A stretch of 64,000 nucleotides of DNA from Pelagibacterium nitratireducens (GTDB lineage Bacteria > Pseudomonadota > Alphaproteobacteria > Rhizobiales > Devosiaceae), in assembly GCF_037044555.1 (NCBI RefSeq), contig NZ_CP146275.1:1220501-1284500 (forward strand). The letters are read 5' to 3'. Below are positions 44,680 through 52,075 of this stretch, one piece after another. Positions within the stretch are counted from its first letter, which is position 1. Each line of letters starts with the position of its first letter. The notes under the pieces were generated by a model that made no database searches, was not told the DNA's origin, and worked only from the letters and a program-made list of their open reading frames with translations. Made by a program: the position numbers and the translations under genes.

Positions 44680-46719
44680 ATGGATCAGCATCAACAACAC
44701 CGTCATGCCCATGGCACTGCCGCGACCGAAGACACCACGGGACGCGACAAGCATGCGGGGCATTCGGTGGCAATGTTTCGTGACAAATTCTGGCTCTCAC
44801 TGGCCCTAACAGTTCCGACGGTGTTTTGGGAGCCGATGATCCAGGAATGGTTCGGGTATACGGCGCCACGGTTTCCAGGATCCGAATTCATTCCCGCCCT
44901 TTTTGGGACGGTTGTCTTCATCTACGGGGGGTGGGTGTTTCTGAACAGTGCAATCGGTGAGCTCAAGGCGCGGCTCCCGGGCATGATGACGCTGATCTCG
45001 CTGGCCATCTCCGTTGCGTTTGTCTACAGCGTTGCCGTCTTGCTCGGGTTCGACGGTCACCCGCTGTGGTGGGAGCTGGCCACATTGGTGACCATCATGC
45101 TGCTGGGACACTGGATCGAGATGCGCTCGATTTCCCAGGCGCAAGGCGCACTCAACGAACTGGCGAAGTTATTGCCCGATTTGGCTGTACGGGTAATTGA
45201 AGGAGATAGGACCGAAGAGGTGCCCGTGTCGGGCCTCAGGACGGATGACGTCGTTCTTGTGCGACCAGGGGCCTCGATTCCGGCCGATGGCGTCGTCATG
45301 TCGGGCAAAAGCGCTGTCAACGAATCCATGATTACCGGGGAATCTCAACTGGTCGACAAGACAGATGGATCCGAAGTGCTCGGCGGCACCGTGAACGGGC
45401 AGGGCTCCCTTCGAGTGCGCGTGCTTCAAACAGGTCAAGAGACGGCCTTGGCCGGCATCATGAGGCTGGTTTCTCAAGCACAGTCATCCCGCTCGCGCGC
45501 CCAGGCGCTGGCCGACCGGGCCGCCTTTCTGCTCACCGTCGTTGCCATTGTTGCCGGTGTCGCGACCCTTGCCGCATGGTCACTGCTCGGTGCCGAGATC
45601 GATTTTACGGTTACCCGGGTTGTGACTGTGCTCGTCATCGCCTGTCCTCACGCCCTAGGGCTTGCCGTTCCACTGGTCACGGCCATTTCAACCACCCTGG
45701 GTGCCCGAAATGGTTTGCTCATTCGGGACCGTCGCGGTCTTGAGGAAGCGCGAAATCTCGACACGGTCGTATTCGACAAGACCGGAACATTGACGCTTGG
45801 TTCCCACCGTGTGGTCGAGATTGTCGCCGCAAAGGAAAATGATCCGGATACGGTATTGTCGCTCGCAGCAGCAGTCGAACGGGACTCCGAACACCCAATC
45901 GCACAGGCATTGCTCAAGAGCGCAGAAGACAAAGGGCTCGCGCTCCCGCGGTCATCGAGTTTCGAGTCGGCAGCTGGCAAGGGCGTCGAGGCTGTTGTCG
46001 AGGCACGCCGCTTGTCCGTTGGGGGGCCGGCGTTGTTGCGGGAACGCAATGTCGAGCTCGACAATGACGTGGAGAGCGCAAGCCGTCGCTTTGGTGACAA
46101 CGGGCAGGCCGCGATCTACCTTCTGGAGGGCGAGAACGTTTTGGCGGTGTTCGCGATCGCCGATCAGGTGCGCCCGGAGTCCAAGGAGGCCGTAGCCAAG
46201 CTGCAGTCGATGGGCATCGAGGTCGTTATCCTGACGGGGGACTCCGAGGCCGTGGCGCGATCGGTGGGTCGTGAACTCGGGATCAACACAGTCTTTTCCG
46301 GCGTGCTGCCCGATCAGAAGTCCGACAAGATCAAAGAGCTGCAGGCCCAGAGCAAGCGCGTTGCCATGGTGGGCGATGGCGTCAACGACGCGCCCGCTCT
46401 CGTCACCGCCGATGTCGGAGTGGCCGTAGGTGCGGGAACCGATGTGGCTGTCGAAGCCGGTGATGTGGTGCTGGTGCGTTCTGATCCCCGGGACATCGCC
46501 CGCATCGTAACCCTCAGCCGCGCGACCTATCGCAAGATGATCCAGAACCTGTGGTGGGCCGCCGGATACAATATTGTTGCGATCCCGCTCGCTGCCGGGG
46601 TGCTCTATTGGGCCGGTATCGTCCTGGCGCCCGCGGTGGGGGCGGTGCTAATGTCTGCCAGCACGGTCATCGTTGCGATCAACGCTCAGTTGCTACGGCG
46701 GCTCGACATGGCGCGATAG
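44680..46719 (+). CDS. copB: CopB-type P1B-3 copper/silver-exporting ATPase
   Basis: The 679-aa pump has a His-rich N terminus (MDQHQQHRHAHGTAATEDTT) instead of CxxC domains. The metal site in the membrane is CPH (VIACPHALGLAVPLV), not CPC, which marks the P1B-3 subgroup. [18 protein letters not shown] and GDGVNDAPALVTADVGVA are the phosphorylation and hinge motifs. It likely exports Cu(II), Cu(I) or Ag(I). The start at 44680 follows AGAGGAAT; the upstream part of the frame contains the CueR box. It complements CopA. Confidence 0.94.
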   Translation: MDQHQQHRHAHGTAATEDTTGRDKHAGHSVAMFRDKFWLSLALTVPTVFWEPMIQEWFGYTAPRFPGSEFIPALFGTVVFIYGGWVFLNSAIGELKARLPGMMTLISLAISVAFVYSVAVLLGFDGHPLWWELATLVTIMLLGHWIEMRSISQAQGALNELAKLLPDLAVRVIEGDRTEEVPVSGLRTDDVVLVRPGASIPADGVVMSGKSAVNESMITGESQLVDKTDGSEVLGGTVNGQGSLRVRVLQTGQETALAGIMRLVSQAQSSRSRAQALADRAAFLLTVVAIVAGVATLAAWSLLGAEIDFTVTRVVTVLVIACPHALGLAVPLVTAISTTLGARNGLLIRDRRGLEEARNLDTVVFDKTGTLTLGSHRVVEIVAAKENDPDTVLSLAAAVERDSEHPIAQALLKSAEDKGLALPRSSSFESAAGKGVEAVVEARRLSVGGPALLRERNVELDNDVESASRRFGDNGQAAIYLLEGENVLAVFAIADQVRPESKEAVAKLQSMGIEVVILTGDSEAVARSVGRELGINTVFSGVLPDQKSDKIKELQAQSKRVAMVGDGVNDAPALVTADVGVAVGAGTDVAVEAGDVVLVRSDPRDIARIVTLSRATYRKMIQNLWWAAGYNIVAIPLAAGVLYWAGIVLAPAVGAVLMSASTVIVAINAQLLRRLDMAR

Positions 46720-46803
46720 ACAGATCTTACTCGGACGAGCCCGTCGGAGATGGGTTGCGCGGCCGAGGCAAAGCGGTGTCGGCTATCAATGCACGCGGCA
46801 GAC

Positions 46804-46837
46804 GAGGAAGGGCGCGCTGGCTTGCCGGCCCTTCCTC
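46804..46837. terminator. Bidirectional hairpin between convergent copB and DUF305 genes
   Basis: GAGGAAGGGC and GCCCTTCCTC form a perfect 10-bp stem with a 14-nt loop that can pair further (GGC/GCC). It lies between the convergent stops at 46719 and 46843. Confidence 0.75.
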
Positions 46838-46842
46838 TACCC

Positions 46843-47742
46843 TTAAGCAGAACAGGCGACGTAGCCGCCATAGCCTACGCGGAGTTCGGATCCGATTTCG
46901 AACACCATGGTGGCTTCATTCTGATCAGCATCCCAGCCCTGTGCCTGTTGCTCCGACGTCAGGCTGATCCGAATGTCGCCCGCTTCATACCCAAGGGCTC
47001 CCTCGGAATTGCTGGCCAGCGCCAAGCGAACCAATGCTCCGTTGACTTTGATGAGGGCAGCATCTTCCCCGTCAGCGCCCGGGTTAAAAGCGAAAACAGG
47101 GTTTCCCTCGCTGGTGTAGCGAAACACGCAGCGACGATCTCCATCCAGACCCTCTTCGATCTGGGCATCATCGAGCGTCGCGGGATCCAGACCGGCGATC
47201 TGCGCACCCTCCAGTGCGGCTCCTGCCGTCATGAATTCTGCGGGCTCGTCGCCGAGCGCGGGATCGATTGCATCGTCAGGCGCACCACTATCGTCGCGAT
47301 CCGCAAGGTCACCGATGAGAAACTTCATTTCTGAAATTTCCCGCTCCTGGGCCTCGATGATTTCGTCGGCGAGCTTGCGGACGCGCGGATCGGTAATCTG
47401 GGAGCGTTCAGATGTCATGATGGCAATTGAGTGATGTGGGATCATTGCCTGCATGTATTCGCTGTCGTCAACGCTGACTTGACTACGCACTAACCAGAGC
47501 GCCCCCGAAAACACGACGATTGAACCAGCGAAAATGGCGATGTTGAGCTTGGTGTTCTTGTACATCGAGAGCATGTACGCCAGCATGATGACGGCCATGG
47601 TGGCACCCATGACCAGCGCCATCCAGGCGCGGGTTTCGCTCCAGAATACGTGCTCGAAAGCATAGGTGTTGAGATACATCAGGCCGAACATGACCAGCGT
47701 AGACGTGGCGATCATGGCGGCAAAGCGCCAATACATTTTCAT
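46843..47742 (-). CDS. Membrane-anchored DUF305 protein with C-terminal domain
   Basis: The 299-aa protein has three N-terminal membrane spans (LVMFGLMYLNTY, LVMGATMAVIMLAYML, IAIFAGSIVVFSGALWLV). A short DUF305-like ferritin helix follows (YMQAMIPHHSIAIMTSERSQ, QEREISEMKFLIGDLAD), then a 130-aa C-terminal beta-rich domain of unknown family ending ELRVGYGGYVACSA. It probably binds copper at the outer face of the membrane. The ATG follows GGAGAA. It forms a minus-strand cluster with the next two genes. Confidence 0.78.
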   Translation of the reverse strand: MKMYWRFAAMIATSTLVMFGLMYLNTYAFEHVFWSETRAWMALVMGATMAVIMLAYMLSMYKNTKLNIAIFAGSIVVFSGALWLVRSQVSVDDSEYMQAMIPHHSIAIMTSERSQITDPRVRKLADEIIEAQEREISEMKFLIGDLADRDDSGAPDDAIDPALGDEPAEFMTAGAALEGAQIAGLDPATLDDAQIEEGLDGDRRCVFRYTSEGNPVFAFNPGADGEDAALIKVNGALVRLALASNSEGALGYEAGDIRISLTSEQQAQGWDADQNEATMVFEIGSELRVGYGGYVACSA

Positions 47743-47798
47743 GAAACTTCTCCGATCGAAATGGATCCAAATGATTTGCGGACCTGCTTAGGTCCGGT

Positions 47799-48137
47799 TC
47801 ATCTGGGCGGAGGTGGATCAATGCCTGCATTGTTAGCTGGTGGCGCTGGGAAAGCCCAATGATCGACCAATGTCTGCTTTTCGTCGGTATTTATGTTGAT
47901 ACCGGCGGGCAGCACAGCGGAGGTGGCGCAATGGAGATCGAAGGCGTTGCCGGACCCGGCGTGATGGGCCTGGCTTAGTTCACCTGGCGTATTTTGACCG
48001 AGCGACTCAGCATCTTGCGTGGGGGCGAGAAGGAATGTGTGTTCGCTTTGGCAAACTGCCCCAATCGCGGGTAGGGCCGTCAAGACCATCATGAGAAAGC
48101 CCAGCGATATGGCCCTGCGGAAGCGCATGAGGGTCAT
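47799..48137 (-). CDS. Small exported His/Cys-containing protein (copper block type 5)
   Basis: The 112-aa product has a signal peptide (AISLGFLMMVLTALPAIGAV), scattered His (QAHHAGSGNAFDLHCATSAV) and a Pro-rich end (AGIDPPPPR). It begins at 48137, overlapping the stop of the Grx-MauE gene by 4 bp (ATGA). The plan matches the other small exported proteins of the copper block. Confidence 0.65.
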   Translation of the reverse strand: MTLMRFRRAISLGFLMMVLTALPAIGAVCQSEHTFLLAPTQDAESLGQNTPGELSQAHHAGSGNAFDLHCATSAVLPAGININTDEKQTLVDHWAFPAPPANNAGIDPPPPR

Positions 48138-48874
48138 AGCATCCTCATCATCCACAGCGCCATGGCGACCATCATCACGTTCTCGGTCAGGGACACGAAG
48201 CCCAAGGGGACGTTGCTGTTTCCGCCGACGCAAGCGCATTTGAGATCGCGCTTGTCGATATAGACGGCTTTGAATACTGAAATGGCACCAATGGTGCCGA
48301 TGACGAGGGCGACGGGGATCGCGATCCAGAGCAGAGCGCCTGCGATCATCAGAACGCCGGCGAGCGCTTCCCCGAAAGGATAGAAGTAGGCGTAAGGGAC
48401 GTAGCGTTGCGCTACGAGATCGTATCCGAGGAACGTGTTTGAAAACGATGAGATGTCACGGAGCTTGAGGACCGCGAGGATGCACATGGAGATGGCGATG
48501 AACCACTCCACGGACCGAATGGTCACAACGGTGCCGAATGCTGCCCAGGTCGCGGCCAACGCCATTGCTGCAGCCATGGCAAAGACCGCGACTACCGGCG
48601 TGTAGCTTGTCTCGCCTTCATTTTTGCCTTTGCCAAAGTGCCTTTTGAGGTCGTCGTAACCGCCGACGCGCCTGCCACCAAGAAAGGTTTGCGGCGTGGT
48701 ATCGACCTGATGCTCTCGCTTGAAAGCGTCGGTTTGCTCCCGAGTTGTCAGCCAGTTGTCCTCAACCTCGTAACCTTCGGACTTCAGCAGATGTCTCGAT
48801 TTGAGGCCGAACGGACAGATATGGTCGTCCATCACCATCCGATAGAGTACAGCTTTTTCGGCACTTTTACTCAT
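48134..48874 (-). CDS. Glutaredoxin-MauE fusion membrane protein
   Basis: The 246-aa protein has an N-terminal glutaredoxin-like domain (YRMVMDDHICPFGLKSRHLL with a CPFG active site, PQTFLGGRRVGGYDDLKRHF) followed by a MauE-type membrane domain of four or more spans ending in CACVGGNSNVPLGFVSLTEN. It could pass reducing power through the membrane to exported thiol proteins. It leads a three-gene minus-strand unit with the small exported gene and the DUF305 gene. The specific partner is unknown. Confidence 0.83.
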   Translation of the reverse strand: MSKSAEKAVLYRMVMDDHICPFGLKSRHLLKSEGYEVEDNWLTTREQTDAFKREHQVDTTPQTFLGGRRVGGYDDLKRHFGKGKNEGETSYTPVVAVFAMAAAMALAATWAAFGTVVTIRSVEWFIAISMCILAVLKLRDISSFSNTFLGYDLVAQRYVPYAYFYPFGEALAGVLMIAGALLWIAIPVALVIGTIGAISVFKAVYIDKRDLKCACVGGNSNVPLGFVSLTENVMMVAMALWMMRML

Positions 48875-49207
48875 AGGTTCGCACCCCCCTGTTGAAATGT
48901 AAACGGCCGAGCGGCGGCATGGTTCACGACTTCATCAAGGATAACTCGACGATTTCCGCGTCGACGGCGCTGCGGCCCGCGCCCTGAACGAGGATCGGCC
49001 AAACGGGTGATCTTCCCCAGCTTGTGAGTTCAGCAGGGGGAGTGGGGTTCTCTTCCCCACGTTGACGAACACCGATGTACCTTGCGTTTCCTGATTGCCA
49101 GATTGAAACTTTTCGGTCGGGGAAACGTAGCTTCTCCCAGCGGAGACATTTGTTTCTCTCCGTGGCCCTGTTCGGGTCATCTTGACTTCATCAAGGAGAA
49201 GAACACC
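48875..49207. other. Intergenic region upstream of the DUF7282 gene
   Basis: No gene is supported in these 333 bp. Short inverted stretches (CTTCCCC/GGGGAAC-type around 49013-49056 and GGGGAAAC/TTCTCCC around 49121-49140) suggest promoter elements for the divergent Grx-MauE and DUF7282 genes. No clear CueR box is visible. Confidence 0.4.
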
Positions 49208-49636
49208 ATGCTGAAACAATCGATAGTCGCGTTGGCGCTTGGTTCGAGTGCATTGATGGCGGGTCCTGCACTGGCCGATCATCTCAATATTGCAACGGAC
49301 GGCATTCAGGTCGATGGCGATACGGTGACTATACCCTCGGTCCTCATCGATGAACCAGGTTTCGTGGTCATTCACGAGGTTCTCGATGGTCAACCCGTGG
49401 TGCCGGCCTCGATCGGCAATGCATATGTGGAAGGCGGAACAACGGACAGCGTAGAGATTACGACGGAGTATCCGCTTGAAGATGGCGCCGACTACATCGC
49501 CATGCTGCATTATGATACTGACGGAGACGGGAAATATTCGTTCGGTGACGGAATGACCGATGTCGACACCCCGGCGCTCAACACGGAAGACGCTCCGTAT
49601 GTTCAGCCGTTCACCGCCGGCGACTCCATGATGTAA
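49208..49636 (+). CDS. Exported DUF7282 domain protein
   Basis: The 142-aa product has a signal peptide (MLKQSIVALALGSSALMAGP, cut after ALA) and one DUF7282-like domain: EPGFVVIHEVLDGQPVVPAS, GNAYVEGGTTDSVEI, ADYIAMLHYDTDGDGKYSFG with an acidic calcium-type loop. These exported beta-sandwich proteins are of unknown function. It starts after AAGGAGAAGAAC. It ends the copper block and is followed by a strong terminator. Confidence 0.75.
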   Translation: MLKQSIVALALGSSALMAGPALADHLNIATDGIQVDGDTVTIPSVLIDEPGFVVIHEVLDGQPVVPASIGNAYVEGGTTDSVEITTEYPLEDGADYIAMLHYDTDGDGKYSFGDGMTDVDTPALNTEDAPYVQPFTAGDSMM

Positions 49637-49683
49637 CGTTCGGCAACCGAATGATGGAGGCTCCATCATAGAACCAACATCAG

Positions 49684-49714
49684 GGTCCGTAGCACCACGC
49701 TGCGGGCCTTTTTA
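49684..49714 (+). terminator. Rho-independent terminator of the DUF7282 gene
   Basis: GGTCCGTAGC pairs with GCTGCGGGCC and is followed by TTTTTAT, 48 bp past the stop. A separate perfect palindrome ATGATGGAGGCTCCATCAT at 49651-49669 sits between the stop and this terminator. Confidence 0.85.
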
Positions 49715-49948
49715 TCTTTGGGCCGTTTAGTGGTGGGATGGGGACAAAGGTGATTGGCGACAACCGGGATCGTGATTTATGGCCATACGATTACGTTCGG
49801 CTCGTCGGCCTCAACGCATGGAAAAGATTCAGACGTGTGGTCGGGTCTCAACCGGCGGCCAATCGTCACCGAAAGGAGCGGGCCTGCGAATGGTGGGCAG
49901 GTGAACGCGGCGTTGCTCCAATCAGGCTTGGTCGACGTCAGTCTTAAG

Positions 49949-49963
49949 TGTCGTTTTTCGACA
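49949..49963. promoter_or_regulatory. Perfect palindrome TGTCG-T5-CGACA
   Basis: The palindrome is part of a 22-bp block that matches the start of the XRE gene at 30197-30218 at 21 of 22 positions, on the opposite strand. It may be a second operator of that XRE regulator or the remnant of a related gene start. Confidence 0.5.
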
Positions 49964-50539
49964 TTCTAATTGACTTTCCGGTCCAATTCAGGCATAAGAG
50001 GCAATCTGACTTGTCGGCACTGAACCTGCCAGTCACCTCCCGATGCGAATCGATCACCGCTTTAGAGACATCGATTCGGAGGGAACGAGCGGTTATCGAT
50101 ATCCCTCCCCAAGAGAGAAATGTTTTTTTGCACTCACGATGACGTGATCGCACGCGCTTCTGCATGCGTCACTTTTCCTCATCGAGACATGCTCCCTTTC
50201 TTCTGGAAAATTCATGCTCAAGGGAATTGGACTGCGGCGATCCAACCCCGCCAGAATCGATGCGCGCGTCGATTTTACCCGCAACAACAAGCGCCGTCGA
50301 TTAGTTAATGTAAAACATTAGGAAATGCCGATAGTGGACTCTTTTGACTCCACCAATTCAAAGGCCGGATGGCAAAAAGTTGGTCGCCACCCGTCACTTA
50401 GGGCTTTCAATCCCGACTGATTCGGAAAATCATGACATAGAGATTCGCAGCTGCCCTTCGGCGACACATTGCGGGTCAATAGGAAAGGAAAGGTAAAGGG
50501 GATAGGGAGCGCCAAGTGCAAGCTACCCCATAAAAGAAA

Positions 50540-50561
50540 GCGCCCAGGAAATCCTGAGCGC
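50540..50561. terminator. Bidirectional hairpin upstream of tns operon
   Basis: GCGCCCAGGA and TCCTGAGCGC pair with one mismatch, a 2-nt loop, an A-rich left flank and a CTCTTTAT right flank. It probably insulates the tns operon from the cargo. Confidence 0.55.
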
Positions 50562-50690
50562 CTCTTTATCAGCATCAACCGTCTTTGCGCCCAAGACGTC
50601 GAAATCGAAGCGCAAAGACACAACCAAGTGCCCGAGGAGCATTGCGTACACGTGCGCACATGTCAACCCTCGGGCGCTGGAAGGACTGCC

Positions 50691-51143
50691 ATGTCCAGCG
50701 TTATCTCAAGAGAGAGCCTCGGTCGCTTCGACCACCGTTCTGACCACAATGCCCTCGAAGGCACCTATCTCGTTCGTAGCGGTATCGATCCCGCTATCCT
50801 GAGCTTCAGCTACGCGAGTGGGGAACACATCTTCTTCCGCGACGGGGCGGGCAGGTTGGTCCATATTGCGGCGCATCAATTCCAGGTCGCTCGCGATGCC
50901 GGCGACGTTCTCGATGTGCACTTAAGTTCCCCACCTGTCATGCTTTTCGATGACTGCGGCACGGAGTGGATCGCCTACCTACTGAACTGCGATGATCAGT
51001 CTTGGCACTTCATGGTGGAGGCGTCGGGAGAGGTCGTTTCGTTTTCCGACGACGAGTATGAGGCGCTCCTTGACGCGGACCGCATTGTGCCCCTTGCCGA
51101 TCTGGACGCCTGCTGCTGTTCTGGACCCGGGGGTGCAGCATGA
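50691..51143 (+). CDS. Unknown protein heading the tns operon
   Basis: The 150-aa soluble protein (MSSVISRESLGRFDHRSDHN... ending LADLDACCCSGPGGAA) has a mainly beta-rich pattern, with FSYASGEHIFFRDGAGRLVH and EWIAYLLNCDDQSWHFMVEA. It ends in an unusual CCC motif. I recognise no family. It starts after GGAAGGACTGCC and overlaps TnsA by 4 bp (ATGA), so it is translated with the transposase genes. It could be an accessory or regulator of transposition. It is not TnsE: it is too short and in the wrong place. Confidence 0.65.
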   Translation: MSSVISRESLGRFDHRSDHNALEGTYLVRSGIDPAILSFSYASGEHIFFRDGAGRLVHIAAHQFQVARDAGDVLDVHLSSPPVMLFDDCGTEWIAYLLNCDDQSWHFMVEASGEVVSFSDDEYEALLDADRIVPLADLDACCCSGPGGAA

Positions 51144-52075
51144 CGATGGCGAGCCTGGAGCGTTCTGATGCGGCTTGGGCCGAGATGGCTGCTCCGCCGG
51201 GCGAGTTCGTCCCGGAAGCCGTCGCACGGCAGCCGCGTGCACGCGAACGCCTCGACATTCGCCGGCAGCTTGAGCTCGATCGCGAACTCATCTTCGCACA
51301 CATCTTCGTTTCGCTCGATGGCGGACCAGTGCGCACGATCATCAACGGGCTGCACAACAAGCCGACCGGACGCGAATATATGATCAAGTCCGCGTTTCGC
51401 GCTGCACCGTGGGAAAGCATGCGCGGCGAGCGCAGCTTCATGCGCTTGTGCGAAGTTGCGTCTCCTGTTCGCAGTTACCTCGCCCAACCTCATCGCCTCG
51501 AAATGCAGATCATCGGCGACATCGACCGGTGGGTCTATTTCCCCGACGCCCGCATCGAAGTCGATGAAGGTTTTGCCGATATGCTGAAGCGCGGCGTCCC
51601 GTTCGCGGAGGCTGTCGCCGATTGGCATCCAGACATGACTTTGGGCCGCGATGCCGTTCTGTTGGTCGAGATCAAGACTGACAAGGATCGACGGGCCCAG
51701 GATGATCTCTATCGTGCCAAGCTCGGGTTGGCGCGGGAAGTATATGAGAGGCTCGGCTGGCAATTTGCTGAGGTTCTCACGTCGCGAGATCTCGCAGTGC
51801 CCAAGATCGAGAGGGCGGTGCATGAGATCTGTCTTGATCACGATACTTCCATTACGGCTGAGGACGTTCGAGTAGCGCGTGAATGCACCGGAAGCGGTGT
51901 CGACCTCGGCCAGTTGATTACCGAATTGGGGGGACGACCCCTTGGCATGGCAAAGGCCGCCGCCCTTCATGTTCGGCGTGTGATTTCTCTCGGCCTTGAA
52001 GAAGGATTGGCTGAGCATACAGCGGTTCATCTGGTTCCGGCAGGCCAGGATTTGTTCGGAGTCATGCGCAAATGA
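51140..52075 (+). CDS. tnsA: TnsA-like transposon-end endonuclease
   Basis: The 311-aa protein matches the TnsA endonuclease of Tn7-like elements, which cuts the 5' strands at the transposon ends so that the element moves by cut and paste. Its catalytic acid series is visible: E97 in GERSFMRLCEV, D136 in VYFPDARIEV, then E177-x-K179 in LLVEIKTDKD. Tn7 itself uses E-D-Q-x-K, so Glu here replaces Gln. The C-terminal third is a helical domain with GVDLGQLITELGGRPLGMAK. It overlaps the preceding gene by ATGA and tnsB by ATGA. Confidence 0.88.
   Translation: MTMASLERSDAAWAEMAAPPGEFVPEAVARQPRARERLDIRRQLELDRELIFAHIFVSLDGGPVRTIINGLHNKPTGREYMIKSAFRAAPWESMRGERSFMRLCEVASPVRSYLAQPHRLEMQIIGDIDRWVYFPDARIEVDEGFADMLKRGVPFAEAVADWHPDMTLGRDAVLLVEIKTDKDRRAQDDLYRAKLGLAREVYERLGWQFAEVLTSRDLAVPKIERAVHEICLDHDTSITAEDVRVARECTGSGVDLGQLITELGGRPLGMAKAAALHVRRVISLGLEEGLAEHTAVHLVPAGQDLFGVMRK

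Larger units (their letters stand above)
49715..50690. other. Long intergenic region before the tns operon
   Basis: No gene is supported in these 976 bp. It holds several structured elements: TGTCG-TTTTT-CGACA at 49949-49963; a perfect palindrome TAATGTaaaACATTA at 50306-50320; an interrupted dyad GTGGA...TCCAC at 50334-50353; and a hairpin at 50540-50561 (GCGCCCAGGA/TCCTGAGCGC, followed by CTCTTT). The palindromes are candidate operators for the tns operon, which starts at 50691. Confidence 0.45.
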
